45,449 bases of DNA from an uncultured Rhodospirillaceae bacterium (GTDB taxonomy: Bacteria > Pseudomonadota > Alphaproteobacteria > Rhodospirillales > Magnetospirillaceae), in NCBI GenBank assembly GCA_903941095.1, contig CAJANN010000204.1:1-45449 (forward strand), given 5' to 3'. The notes under the pieces were generated by a model. It did no database searches. It was not told the DNA's origin and saw only the letters and a program-made list of their open reading frames with translations. This document shows positions 1 to 8,739 of the stretch, piece by piece. A program made the position numbers and the translations under genes. How positions within the stretch are numbered: position 1 is the first letter of the stretch; every line of letters begins with the position of its first letter.

Positions 1-111
1 CGTAACGCCATCATCGACGCCTGCTGCGATGCATGGAATGCACTCGTTGCTGACGCAGACAGGCTCAAAAGCCTTTGCTTCCGGCCCTGGGTGCAGAAGG
101 TCATTTCATAG
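1..111 (+). CDS. IS630-family transposase, C-terminal end (partial)
   Basis: Frame 1 is open from the window edge to a TAG at 109-111 and encodes 36 residues. The segment DACCDAWNALVAD resembles the conserved extreme C-terminus of IS630/Tc1-like DDE transposases, which usually read close to 'DACCDAWN' shortly before the stop. Only the tail is in the window; the catalytic domain lies upstream. IS630 elements insert at TA dinucleotides, and a TA occurs at 121-122, just where the neighbouring oxidoreductase reading frame begins to match its family. The element is therefore probably inserted in, or has deleted into, that gene. Family recall from a short tail is reasonable but not certain. Confidence 0.65.
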   Translation, partial: RNAIIDACCDAWNALVADADRLKSLCFRPWVQKVIS

Positions 112-121
112 GTTCGTCGGT

Positions 122-532
122 ATGAGCTGCCAGGGTGTTCGCCATTCCCGCCAGGATCTAGCCCTTGACGATATTGTCACAGCCACCATCGGGTTCGACG
201 ATGGTTCCTTGGGTACTATTCATTATTGGTCGAATGGCGATCCGTCCCTTCCGAAGGAGCGGATCGAAGCTTTCGCCGAGCAGCGAGTGGCCATTTTGGA
301 CAATTTCCGCAAACTGACCCTTGCCGCCGGTAATTCCTGTCGGACGGTGTCGGCCTTCGGCCAGCAGAAGGGGTTCCAGGAGGAAGCGCAGGCGTTCGCC
401 GACATGTGTCAGAACGGCCAAGCTCCGATCGACCTACAATCCCTTGTGGACACCACCATGGCCACAATCCTCGCGGCTGAGGACCTGCGCGATCCGTTCT
501 CGGCCGAGGAATTGCGGCATGACACGCCCTGA
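122..532 (+). pseudogene. Gfo/Idh/MocA-type oxidoreductase, C-terminal fragment
   Basis: About 136 residues of the C-terminal substrate-binding domain of a Gfo/Idh/MocA sugar oxidoreductase remain. The stretch TIGFDDGSLGTIHYWSNGD followed by LPKERIEAF is typical of the beta-sheet domain of these proteins, especially the long two-domain dehydrogenase/oxidoreductases found in LPS loci. The NAD-binding Rossmann domain is absent, and upstream sequence is the IS630-like transposase end. The frame stays open back to position 29 but stops resembling the family near 122, where an in-frame ATG occurs by chance. The stop at 530-532 overlaps the next gene's start, as expected for an ancestral operon. 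It is most likely a dead remnant. Confidence 0.7.
506..510 (+). promoter_or_regulatory. Ribosome binding site deciding the methyltransferase start
   Basis: GAGGA lies 8 bases before the ATG at 519. This supports that start over a longer open frame reaching back to 321, whose extra residues are arginine-rich out-of-frame sequence of the oxidoreductase fragment. Confidence 0.6.
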
Positions 533-1421
533 TCCAAGGTCGGAAGGCAGTTCGTCCATAGAGGACGGCCCCGATTGCGTGTTCCCCACCTGCGGTTCGC
601 GCCGTTGGACAGTGTGCTGCCGGACCAGCGTGGGGATCATCGGCCGTTGCTCCACATGCGGCGTGATACGGGTTATTCCACCTCGCAACGCCGAGGCGCT
701 GGCAAATTTGCACGCCACCCCGGAATACCAGTCCCACCCGTATTTCGAAGCCCGGCGTACCGCGGATCTCCGACAAAAGCGGCATGACCGTGTTCTGTCC
801 CTATTGTTTCCAGAAGGAATCCCGGCCACGGGATCTGTTTTGGATGTCGGCTGCGACACGGGCGACTTCTTGGCAGCGGCCAAGGCCGCCGGGTTGGAGG
901 CTTTCGGCGTTGAAGTCTCGGAACATTCAGCTCGAGTTGCCCGCCGACGCGGAATCGACGTGGCGGTCGGCGATGTCTTGACTCTTGACCTGGCGGCGGC
1001 GCCCTTCGATGCGATCACCTTGATCGACGTGATCGAGCATGTCGCATCCCCCCTTGCCTTGCTGCGGGGTCTTGTGCCGCTGCTCAAGCCAGGAGGCCGC
1101 ATCTATATCAACACGCCCAATCCCGACGCCCTGATCTTTTCTGCCGGAAATCTTCTGCACGCGTTGATCGGCGATAGGGCGCGGTGGGTGCTCGACAAGC
1201 TCTACGTTCCTTACCATGAACACTATTTCCCCGAAGCATCCTTAAAAAGGTTGGTCGGGGAAGCGGGCTTGTCTGGCCGACACTATCAGCGGTATGAGTT
1301 TCCTCTGTCCGACTTTGGCCATGGACTTGTGTTGAAGGCGGCAATAGTCCCGATATTTTTCATGCAGGCTGCGCTATCGCGGCAAAGTATTCATGAAATA
1401 GTTTCCATTCGTCAGCAATGA
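519..1421 (+). CDS. Class I SAM-dependent methyltransferase
   Basis: The 300-residue protein has a cysteine-rich N-terminus (C20-x4-C25 and C44-x2-C47, a likely zinc-ribbon remnant) followed by a Rossmann methyltransferase domain. SAM motif I is LDVGCDTGDF. A DVIEH motif and a KPGGRIYINTPNPD segment are typical of the Methyltransf_23-like proteins found in glycan clusters. The likely substrate is a sugar hydroxyl or other glycan-precursor group in the cytoplasm; the exact acceptor cannot be read. The start overlaps the preceding oxidoreductase fragment by 14 bases. The stop lies only 3 bases from the end of the convergent membrane-protein gene, leaving no room for a separate terminator. Confidence 0.85.
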   Translation: MTRPDPRSEGSSSIEDGPDCVFPTCGSRRWTVCCRTSVGIIGRCSTCGVIRVIPPRNAEALANLHATPEYQSHPYFEARRTADLRQKRHDRVLSLLFPEGIPATGSVLDVGCDTGDFLAAAKAAGLEAFGVEVSEHSARVARRRGIDVAVGDVLTLDLAAAPFDAITLIDVIEHVASPLALLRGLVPLLKPGGRIYINTPNPDALIFSAGNLLHALIGDRARWVLDKLYVPYHEHYFPEASLKRLVGEAGLSGRHYQRYEFPLSDFGHGLVLKAAIVPIFFMQAALSRQSIHEIVSIRQQ

Positions 1422-1424
1422 CGA

Positions 1425-3926
1425 CTATTTACTATGGGCGGTGTCGCGTAGGTCGATGATGACGAAGATGTCATTCTCGAAGGCTATGGGCAGCGCTGCC
1501 GGCGAGGTGTTGCTTTTGACATTTGTGAGGAAGTCCGGCAGGCTTGACCCTTTCTTCACCGTGACGGCATATTCCAGATCTGGCACGCTATTTTTCACGG
1601 CCAACAGGCGATTACGGTTTGACATTAGGTCAAGATAGCGCATCTCGATGAGATTTAACCGCCCTCCGGCTTGGTCCATGGTCGCGTTGATTTCCTCCAC
1701 CGACATGGCGGCAAGATCGAGATCGAAAACCAGCTTGATCATCGCCAGTTCCCGCCCCGTGAAAGAAAGGCCGTAAACTGAAACGCCCATAGAACTGTCG
1801 CTGATGAGTCCGATTCTGGGCAGCCCTCTCGGATAATAGCTGCTAATAACTGGCGGCAGCAAAAGAACGCTTTCTGGTCTGGTGTGTTCGACTAGCCAGT
1901 CCTTCGTCTCATTCCATGCCGTTTGCACGCTGATTTCGGGCGCGGTCGAGGACACGTGGCTGGATGTGTCTCGATATTGACGCCATTTGACGGACCCCGC
2001 CTGTAAGATCAGCACTGCCGTCAGGATCACGACCAGCACTCGCGCCGCTAATCTGCCCACCGCCAACGCTTGGGGTGAAGATGGGCGGACACTTGGCCGC
2101 GGCAACTCCCGAAGCAGGGTGATGGCGGCTAGGATCAGGACTAACGCCTCCGGCAGCCAAGGGTAGCGAGGAGATGGGGAATACCAGGCTGGCTCAGACA
2201 ACGGTACCAGTGCCAAAGCCCCGATCGCCAAGACGGTGTTGATCCAACGGTTGGCGCCATGACGCCAGATCAGCCAGGGCAGTGCGACAAGGGTGATCAT
2301 GTAGATATTGAACGGCAGGAAGCCAGCCCTGGAAAGGACCATCCCGGCGACCCTGGGCGTTGGTACAAGTTTGATGCTGATATAACTGATGATAAAGAAT
2401 ATCGCGACGCAGCAGATGGTCATGGCGACCTTCAGAGTTCGCGCAGGTCCCAACGCCCAACGCGCGTTGAACACCAAAAGTCCAGACCCGATCAACAAGT
2501 TGGCGCTACGGAGGATCTCATCGCCATTCCACAGGAAAATATGGTGGGCCTTTCTGAACGCCATGAGCTTCCACCAATTTCCCGGGTCGAAATCTTGGGA
2601 AGCCAGACCGAGACTTCCTGGCAGACTAAGCCAGAACGGAAGCGTTGCCGCACAGAATGCGCAGCCCTTCACGACCATGCGCCGAAACAGCTGGAGCCGG
2701 TCGGAAGGTGAGATGAGCATTTCCCCCAGGTCGGCGAAGAAAAAAATCGCCGCCAGGATCGCGCCCATGGTGGGGTGGAGCGTGAACAGCAACCCGCTGC
2801 CGGCATAGGGAATGGCCGCATGCCAGCCCCTTCCAGGCTTGATCAGCCAAAGGCACCATAGACACATGGCCCCACCCTGCACCCATATCCCGCTTGCGGG
2901 GCTGACGATCCAGAATGACGAGACGTATCCCACCATCATGTGGGGTAGCCATCCCAGTGGATACAAAACCGCCAAGACCCCGATGGAGATGGCAGATCTG
3001 GACAGGGTCCAGACCAGCCAGCATGCGGCCAGGTAACCGACGGCAATGAAGGATCCGGCGAGGATGCGCGCGGCGTTCTCGGCCCCGGCGGAGGTGACGT
3101 GCGACAGCCAGGTCAACACGCTTGGGCCGACAGTCGCCGCCGAGCGAAAGAAGTCGCCAACGATCGAACCCGGAGGGAATGCGAGCTTTCCCTCTGCCAC
3201 GTTGGTCATGAGGCAGTAGTCGCAATAGGCGAGGTCGAAGGGACTGTGGGCGTTAAACCAGAGAATCCACGTCCCCCCCAGCACAGTCGCCGCTGCCCAT
3301 GCCAGGCGAGGGGCGAACGGTGACGGCAGGCGATCCGGCAAAATTCGCTCGATCGCGACGATCCAAGACAGAAAGCCTGTCAGCCGGACGCACGTCCTTA
3401 GCCACACGATACGAGTGATCGCTAAGGCGTGCTGCCTGAAAAAAGCGACCAGAAGCAATCCCGAGGAGGCCAGAAGGGCCAAGATCAACAATAGGCGCGG
3501 ATAGACAGGATAGGTAACCACCACATCCTCTGCCGAGCTCGCCGCTACCAGGGAAAAAAAGACGTGCCAATTGTTGTCATGGCGAAACCGCCCGTTTCCA
3601 AGGTGCGCCACATCGGCAACAACTGCATGGGGGGTGGGCAGGGCCGTGCCGCCAACTATCACCCTCAGATTTGAGAAACTGGGGCTCTCCGGGGAATCTC
3701 CGATCGGCACCCAGCCCTGAAGCAGCCCCTGGGGCGGCAATAGGGTGAAGACGAACGCCTTGCCGTCTGCCGGGCTAATTCGCGACGGGGCGACGTGTTC
3801 CTCAACGCTGACGCCGACCACCCGCAGCCCTCCCAACGTCATGGCGGCCAGGGCTGAAAGAATCGCCAAGCAGATGATGGTCCTGCGCAGACCAGTCTTT
3901 TGGGCAGCGCTCAGCAAACCACTCAA
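1425..3926 (-). CDS. Large polytopic membrane protein, GT-C-like
   Basis: This 833-residue protein has an N-terminal membrane segment (about 15-35), an extracytoplasmic loop of about 100 residues, roughly a dozen further hydrophobic helices, and a soluble C-terminal part from about residue 650. The plan matches GT-C glycosyltransferases and related uncharacterised membrane proteins of polysaccharide loci, which use polyprenyl-phosphate sugars on the outer face of the inner membrane. No family-defining motif was seen, so a polymerase or other role is possible. The start is a TTG whose bases overlap the upstream methyltransferase stop (TTGA), which implies translational coupling. It is the last gene of a five-gene minus-strand run beginning at 8695. 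Confidence 0.75.
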   Translation of the reverse strand: MSGLLSAAQKTGLRRTIICLAILSALAAMTLGGLRVVGVSVEEHVAPSRISPADGKAFVFTLLPPQGLLQGWVPIGDSPESPSFSNLRVIVGGTALPTPHAVVADVAHLGNGRFRHDNNWHVFFSLVAASSAEDVVVTYPVYPRLLLILALLASSGLLLVAFFRQHALAITRIVWLRTCVRLTGFLSWIVAIERILPDRLPSPFAPRLAWAAATVLGGTWILWFNAHSPFDLAYCDYCLMTNVAEGKLAFPPGSIVGDFFRSAATVGPSVLTWLSHVTSAGAENAARILAGSFIAVGYLAACWLVWTLSRSAISIGVLAVLYPLGWLPHMMVGYVSSFWIVSPASGIWVQGGAMCLWCLWLIKPGRGWHAAIPYAGSGLLFTLHPTMGAILAAIFFFADLGEMLISPSDRLQLFRRMVVKGCAFCAATLPFWLSLPGSLGLASQDFDPGNWWKLMAFRKAHHIFLWNGDEILRSANLLIGSGLLVFNARWALGPARTLKVAMTICCVAIFFIISYISIKLVPTPRVAGMVLSRAGFLPFNIYMITLVALPWLIWRHGANRWINTVLAIGALALVPLSEPAWYSPSPRYPWLPEALVLILAAITLLRELPRPSVRPSSPQALAVGRLAARVLVVILTAVLILQAGSVKWRQYRDTSSHVSSTAPEISVQTAWNETKDWLVEHTRPESVLLLPPVISSYYPRGLPRIGLISDSSMGVSVYGLSFTGRELAMIKLVFDLDLAAMSVEEINATMDQAGGRLNLIEMRYLDLMSNRNRLLAVKNSVPDLEYAVTVKKGSSLPDFLTNVKSNTSPAALPIAFENDIFVIIDLRDTAHSK

Positions 3927-4852
3927 GCCGTTGCTCTGCGGGCTTCAAAATTGACGATGCCGGTGGCGCCGAAACACCAAGCCAGCAACTCGAACGGCGC
4001 TACCGCCAACAGCATCAGGCTATAAGCCGGGCATTTGCCGAACTTCATGGGTGGGTTCCACCCTTGACCGATCAAGGTATTCTGCAAGGACAGCGCCGAT
4101 TGCAGATGCGGTGCCGGGATGACTTTGACATCGACGAAGCCCGTTTCGTCCAGCAGGCGCTTCAGCCCCGTGCGAGAGAACATCTGAAGATGGCGCGGAT
4201 AATGATATCCGGCCCAATAACGGCCGAAGATGCGTGCTTCCCAGGATGTGTTGCAGGGCAATTGGCCGATGGCATAGCCACCCGGGCGAAGAAGCTCCAG
4301 GGCGCGGCTCAACATGAGCCTGGGTTCGACCACATGCTCCAGCACATGGTTCATCGAGACGACGTCATAACGGCCCCGATGGTCAGAGATGTCCATGGAT
4401 TCGAGGGTTCCAAGGGTAACGTCATAGCCCAGTGCTCGAGCCTTCGCGAAGATATCCTTGTTGATTTCGACCCCGGCGAACTTGAAGTCTCCGAACTCCT
4501 CGAGTGCCTTGAAATGCCGGCAGTCTCCGGTACCGACGTCAAAGATGGAACTTTTCACGCCACCGCATAATTTTCGATAGTAAGTGGCTCTTTGCCGACT
4601 GCGCATTGAAACGAGTGACTTGGCAAGCGCTGAATGATCGTCGTGATACGCATGATAATGGCTGGGGTAGAATGCGGGCAGGTCTTCCTCGCTCGGGCGT
4701 GGCGCAAGGAACTCTGACCCACACTGGCGACAGGCGAAAACATCCGGACGCCTTTCTGGCTCGACAGAATACTCGAAGTCGCGGACGTCAGTGCGGTGCA
4801 GTCCCACATCTGGCGAGGCGCAAACGACACATCGGGGGTGTTCGGCCGTCAT
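3923..4852 (-). CDS. SAM-dependent methyltransferase with N-terminal zinc ribbon
   Basis: The 309-residue protein starts with a CxxC pair (C8, C11) and a second CxxC in the segment FACRQCG, together a likely zinc ribbon. A Methyltransf_23-type domain follows, with motif I IFDVGTGD, the acidic strand end GVEIN, and the segment MNHVLEHVVEP. This architecture is common among methyltransferases in O-antigen and sugar-modification clusters. The C-terminus contains a hydrophobic stretch (LMLLAVAPFELLAWCF) that may be membrane-associated. The ATG overlaps the stop of the upstream radical SAM gene by four bases (ATGA), and its own stop overlaps the next gene's TTG. Its substrate is not deducible; a sugar residue or a radical SAM-made intermediate are candidates. 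Confidence 0.85.
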   Translation of the reverse strand: MTAEHPRCVVCASPDVGLHRTDVRDFEYSVEPERRPDVFACRQCGSEFLAPRPSEEDLPAFYPSHYHAYHDDHSALAKSLVSMRSRQRATYYRKLCGGVKSSIFDVGTGDCRHFKALEEFGDFKFAGVEINKDIFAKARALGYDVTLGTLESMDISDHRGRYDVVSMNHVLEHVVEPRLMLSRALELLRPGGYAIGQLPCNTSWEARIFGRYWAGYHYPRHLQMFSRTGLKRLLDETGFVDVKVIPAPHLQSALSLQNTLIGQGWNPPMKFGKCPAYSLMLLAVAPFELLAWCFGATGIVNFEARRATA

Positions 4853-5916
4853 TCCTTCGGTCCATCGGCCTGCCGGAGCGCTTCGATTTTCGTCACTGGG
4901 TATGGCGTGACTGGCTGTTCAGATGCGATCATCTGATAATCCTCGATATATTCGTCATCCATGGCGATCAGACAACGGGAGGAACGCTTTTTGAAGTGTT
5001 TGAACTCCCTCATGCGCGCGACAATATCGGCCAAGGGTTCCTCACGGATATTTCCGAATGACACGCTTTGCAAGGAGCATCCGGTCACATCGCCGAACGG
5101 CGCGATGTGGACGCGTTCGTACCCGGCTGGGCACTGAACCTTCATGGTAAAATTGAGATCGAAATCCGCGCGCAGGCCGGGGTTTTTCGCGTAAAGCTCG
5201 CACAGGGCCTCCCAGAACTCAGCGTCGAACTGATCGGCACGCTCTTTCTTGGCCCGTCCTTGCAGCGAAAGCAGGTTCATGGTGACCGTGAATCCATGCT
5301 TCTTTCCGAACTCGATCATCTTCATTGTTTCTTGCAGATGCGACTTGGACGTGACGACCGGCACGCAGACATCAAGGCCATACTTCCGACACAGCTCCAC
5401 TGCTTTCAGCGCTGCTTCAAAATGCCCTAAATAGCCCCGTCGGCGATCGTTCAAGGCGGGATCTGTCGAATCTATGCTGATGTTCACCAAAAAAACGCCC
5501 AGCCGTTTCAATTCACGCACAATTTCTTCGGTGAGCGAAATCCCGTTGGTCGTGAAGGTGACGAGATTCTTTTTCGGCTCAAGGGTCGAGATGATGTCCA
5601 GGAAATCCTGGCGCAAAGTGGGCTCGCCACCGAGCACCAGCGCCGAGAAAGCCCCCATCGCCGTGGCCTGGCGCCACATCTCGCCAATTTCTTTCACGGT
5701 CATGAGTTGCGCGCCGGATTGCTTGAAGCTTTCGGCATAGCAATAATTACACTTGGACTGGCAGGCAGTGTTGATGGAAATATCGACCACCCTCAACACT
5801 GTCTTGCGAAGGACCAGAGTGTTAAAATACCCAGAGGCGATTTTAGCAAGCATCGCCGGCCGAAAGCGCAGTTTGTTGATCTGGTGCGCTGCCTTTAAAT
5901 ATGCGTGTCCGATCAT
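4849..5916 (-). CDS. Radical SAM protein with SPASM-like C-terminus
   Basis: This 355-residue protein carries the radical SAM cluster motif C52-x3-C56-x2-C59 (CQSKCNYC), then the GGEPTL motif and the strand VNISIDSTDP. Near residues 262-290 the segment CPAGYERV, APFGDVTGC and FGNI matches the auxiliary-cluster region of SPASM/twitch proteins. These enzymes make a 5'-deoxyadenosyl radical in the cytoplasm to modify peptides or small molecules; in glycan loci they can act on sugars or lipid carriers. I chose ATG 5916 over an in-frame TTG at 5934 because a GGTGG sequence sits 7 bases before it. The substrate is unknown. The gene overlaps the methyltransferase downstream by 4 bases, suggesting sequential action. 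Confidence 0.85.
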   Translation of the reverse strand: MIGHAYLKAAHQINKLRFRPAMLAKIASGYFNTLVLRKTVLRVVDISINTACQSKCNYCYAESFKQSGAQLMTVKEIGEMWRQATAMGAFSALVLGGEPTLRQDFLDIISTLEPKKNLVTFTTNGISLTEEIVRELKRLGVFLVNISIDSTDPALNDRRRGYLGHFEAALKAVELCRKYGLDVCVPVVTSKSHLQETMKMIEFGKKHGFTVTMNLLSLQGRAKKERADQFDAEFWEALCELYAKNPGLRADFDLNFTMKVQCPAGYERVHIAPFGDVTGCSLQSVSFGNIREEPLADIVARMREFKHFKKRSSRCLIAMDDEYIEDYQMIASEQPVTPYPVTKIEALRQADGPKE

Positions 5917-6041
5917 AGGAAAGCCACCGAGCAAAGGGGGTGAATAGGCGGGGCCAAACCAGCAGCGACGCCGCGAAAGCGGTAACGTTACGGGTAAAGC
6001 CTAGCTGGTCGCAAGCACGATTCATCGATGGCAAGGCGCCA

Positions 6042-7664
6042 TCACGGGGCAGCAGGGATGACGATCCGTCGCTTCCAATGTCCGTCTTGCCGGAGGGGTG
6101 GCTGGGGGCGGTGCGTGGGTCCGATCCCCTGCAATAAAGAACAATAGCGGCTGGACCCCATATGATAGGGCAACCCATCGGCGATAGCGACCGGGGGCGC
6201 AGGCAATGAATCAAGTGCGTCCGTTACGGTCAACGCGCCATCACCATGGAAGCAAATCTCGCGGACGAGGCGCCCCGAGGCTGGCCGCGTCCGGCTGACG
6301 AGAAGGCGAACCAGAAGGGATTTCAGCCAGCGCGCCACCGTGGGGATGCGGCCTGCTGTCGTCGTAAACAGCCGGAAGCAGATGAATCGCATGGGATCGA
6401 AACGTTGGGACGTGACCCAGCAAAAGCCAGTCTCGATCCTTAATCGCAAGCAATCAGCCAGATCCACCGCTTCGGCCTGGCGCCGATCATGGCTGATTGC
6501 TGCCTTGGCATTCTCCCGCACGAGGTAGCCCGCATCTTCGTAGACCAGCGTGCCATCGGCTAGCCAATGCTTGAGCACCCCGTTGGCCAATCCGACTGCA
6601 ATTACGCTGTTGCCTGACCGTGCCACCGCCAATCCTGCATCGGGATAGACGATCCGGGCTCCGTCGCGGTGCCACGGAAGGGCGTGGTCCCCGAGGGAAG
6701 TTGACGACATCTCTGCCGCGAACAACAAGTTATTGAGCAGGGGGAAGAAATTCCAGACATCCATCTGGGCCGCGCCCACGCAGCCTTCGCCGGCCATGCT
6801 TCGCCGTAAATGACCGGCTACCGCTGCGGCGTCGTCAAGCTGCGGTGCAAGGATTTCAAATCCAGCCGGAAAAGAGAATGTGGTTCCCCGGCTGCAATGC
6901 TCACCGCCCATGCTGCCATCGGGATGGGCGAACCAGGCCGAGAACGCGCAGGCCAGGCGCAAGGCTTCCCGCAACCGACCATCTTGCGTTCGCCGCCAGA
7001 TCTCGGCCAGGTAGAAAATAGCGTGGCCCTGATAGCCGGGGTCGGCACCCGCGTACTCCCGAAACCATCCCTCTTTGGCGTGCTGCTCGGCCAGGATCTT
7101 CCCGATATATCGATCTCGAGCGGCCTTGAAGCGATCCGTGCCAAGAATGTCTCCGGCCAATTGAAGTGCGCCGGCCGCAGCTGCCAGGTGGTTGCTCAGA
7201 ACTCCATGCCACTCGCCGTTGCGGTCAAGCCAAGTGGCGCCGCGCTCTATGGTCTTCATAGCCGTGTCACGGGTGCCCGCATCCAGGATGGGCCGCAATC
7301 GCTCCAGGGCGGCGCCGACATAAAAGCCCGTGAATGCTGTGGCGGCCAGGCTGCGTTCAAATGGGTAGGCCTCGTCGAAGCATCCATCCGCGTGCTGCAA
7401 TCGTGCCCAGAATCCGATGGCACTTGCCGCACCGTCCAGCAGCCGGCCGCTGTTCCTCATTTCGACATTCGCCAAGGGGGATGTCAGGCAGAACGCCAGG
7501 GGGTAGATGCCCTCCTGCATGCGTGGGGCGGAGAAATCGGTAAATTTCCAACACCACCATGTGCGGTCGAAGCTTCCGCGGCTAACCGAGCCCTCTTCCC
7601 GGTCGAGCATCGAAAAAGCGCGCCCAAGTAGAGTGCGGGCGATCGGCCAATAGGGCGGAGTCAT
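6042..7664 (-). CDS. Putative carbohydrate-active alpha-helical barrel protein
   Basis: This 540-residue protein has a first two-thirds rich in repeated amphipathic helices with aromatic and acidic clusters (WARLQHADGCFDEAYPF, WLDRNGEWHGV, HPDGSMGGEH). This resembles the (alpha/alpha)-toroid of polysaccharide lyases, heparinase-like proteins and glucuronyl epimerases. The last third looks beta-rich, which also fits heparinase II/III-like architecture. I cannot assign a family or identify catalytic residues with confidence. No signal peptide is evident. The start is ATG 7664, overlapping the upstream GT2 stop (ATGA); a longer frame to 7751 only re-reads the GT2 C-terminus. Co-transcription with a glycosyltransferase and a radical SAM gene suggests glycan modification or trimming. 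Confidence 0.6.
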   Translation of the reverse strand: MTPPYWPIARTLLGRAFSMLDREEGSVSRGSFDRTWWCWKFTDFSAPRMQEGIYPLAFCLTSPLANVEMRNSGRLLDGAASAIGFWARLQHADGCFDEAYPFERSLAATAFTGFYVGAALERLRPILDAGTRDTAMKTIERGATWLDRNGEWHGVLSNHLAAAAGALQLAGDILGTDRFKAARDRYIGKILAEQHAKEGWFREYAGADPGYQGHAIFYLAEIWRRTQDGRLREALRLACAFSAWFAHPDGSMGGEHCSRGTTFSFPAGFEILAPQLDDAAAVAGHLRRSMAGEGCVGAAQMDVWNFFPLLNNLLFAAEMSSTSLGDHALPWHRDGARIVYPDAGLAVARSGNSVIAVGLANGVLKHWLADGTLVYEDAGYLVRENAKAAISHDRRQAEAVDLADCLRLRIETGFCWVTSQRFDPMRFICFRLFTTTAGRIPTVARWLKSLLVRLLVSRTRPASGRLVREICFHGDGALTVTDALDSLPAPPVAIADGLPYHMGSSRYCSLLQGIGPTHRPQPPLRQDGHWKRRIVIPAAP

Positions 7665-8695
7665 TCGCTGACCGGCGGCCTCTTTCCCGTCGCCAGAAGG
7701 CGCCCTTGCAATGCCGATGGTGGCCAAGGATGTGGATATGGGCGCATCCAATTTTCGCGCATTACTTCCTTTAGCTGCGAAAAGACAACAGCAAATCCAG
7801 CTAACGTCAATGCGAACATGTACCCAAGAATAGCTATAAGTGCGACATATATTGCGACGTCACCTGTGAGGAGGCGCCAAATGGAGTCTAAAAGTAATAT
7901 TGATGATATTGCTATCGATAAAATTGATGCCACACCAAAGTACCTGGATGGGTGGCCAATTGCAACAAATATCACATGGCTATTTATGGTTTTTAGCAAA
8001 TTTGTTTTTGACTTTCTCGCCTGACCGGGAGTGTTATTCTCAAGCCTGTGGCTATCCCATGTAATTGTCGCTGGTATTTCATCGATTCTGAAGCCTAGTG
8101 TGCGTAGCTTCAAAATTACCTCGAGATGGAATTCCTTTCCGTTTTCATTGACAATAAGCGGCTGGATGACCTGTCTCCGATAGGCTCGGGTCATTCCGGT
8201 GCTCATGGAGATTTTCGGATCGACGAGCAGCCGGATCAGGGCGTTTCCATACGACGTCAGCAAACGGCGGATGAGGGGCACGTTGATCAATCCACCGCCT
8301 GGCGCATGGACGGACGCGGCGACCATGTGGGGTTTGGACGGAGCCTCCATCGCATCCACCAGCCGGCGAACGATATCGTCCCCCCACGAGCAATCGACCT
8401 CGGTGGTTACGATGATATCGGCCCGGGCGGCCATGATTCCGCTCATCAGCGCGCGGCCGCGACCCTGGTTCCTATCGTAGCCGACCAAGCTGACCTGCGG
8501 AAATTCTTCGGTCTGCAGGAGTTCCGTGACGATCCGCCGGCTATCGTCGGTCGAGCCGTCATCGACCAGGATCAGCTCCCAGTCCGCCCCAAATTGTGCA
8601 TCCAGATTTCTCGCCATCCGGCAGACGGCGTTGCGAATGATCGACGCTTCATTGAAGAATGGTGAGACGACGGAGACGCCTAGCTGCGCGCTCAT
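7661..8695 (-). CDS. GT2 glycosyltransferase with two C-terminal membrane helices
   Basis: The 344-residue protein has a GT-A fold with the start VSVVSPFFNEASII and the nucleotide-binding segment LVDDGSTDD. At the place of the usual DxD metal motif it reads TEVDCSW. Two hydrophobic helices near residues 255-310 give it the layout of dolichyl-phosphate-mannose synthase/GtrB-like enzymes, which transfer a sugar from a nucleotide donor to polyprenyl phosphate at the inner membrane. It is the first gene of the minus-strand run ending at 1425, and lies just downstream of the decayed IS3 element. The part covering 7801-8040 is only about 40% GC, clearly lower than its flanks. Sugar specificity is unknown. 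Confidence 0.85.
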   Translation of the reverse strand: MSAQLGVSVVSPFFNEASIIRNAVCRMARNLDAQFGADWELILVDDGSTDDSRRIVTELLQTEEFPQVSLVGYDRNQGRGRALMSGIMAARADIIVTTEVDCSWGDDIVRRLVDAMEAPSKPHMVAASVHAPGGGLINVPLIRRLLTSYGNALIRLLVDPKISMSTGMTRAYRRQVIQPLIVNENGKEFHLEVILKLRTLGFRIDEIPATITWDSHRLENNTPGQARKSKTNLLKTINSHVIFVAIGHPSRYFGVASILSIAISSILLLDSIWRLLTGDVAIYVALIAILGYMFALTLAGFAVVFSQLKEVMRENWMRPYPHPWPPSALQGRLLATGKRPPVSE

Positions 8696-8739
8696 GTTAC
8701 CCCATGGAATGCTGCTGTGCGGACAGAGGAGACTCGCTC

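Noticed and set aside
321-518. Longer start for the first methyltransferase
   Set aside because: The extension is out-of-frame oxidoreductase sequence rich in Arg, and ATG 519 has a good ribosome binding site.
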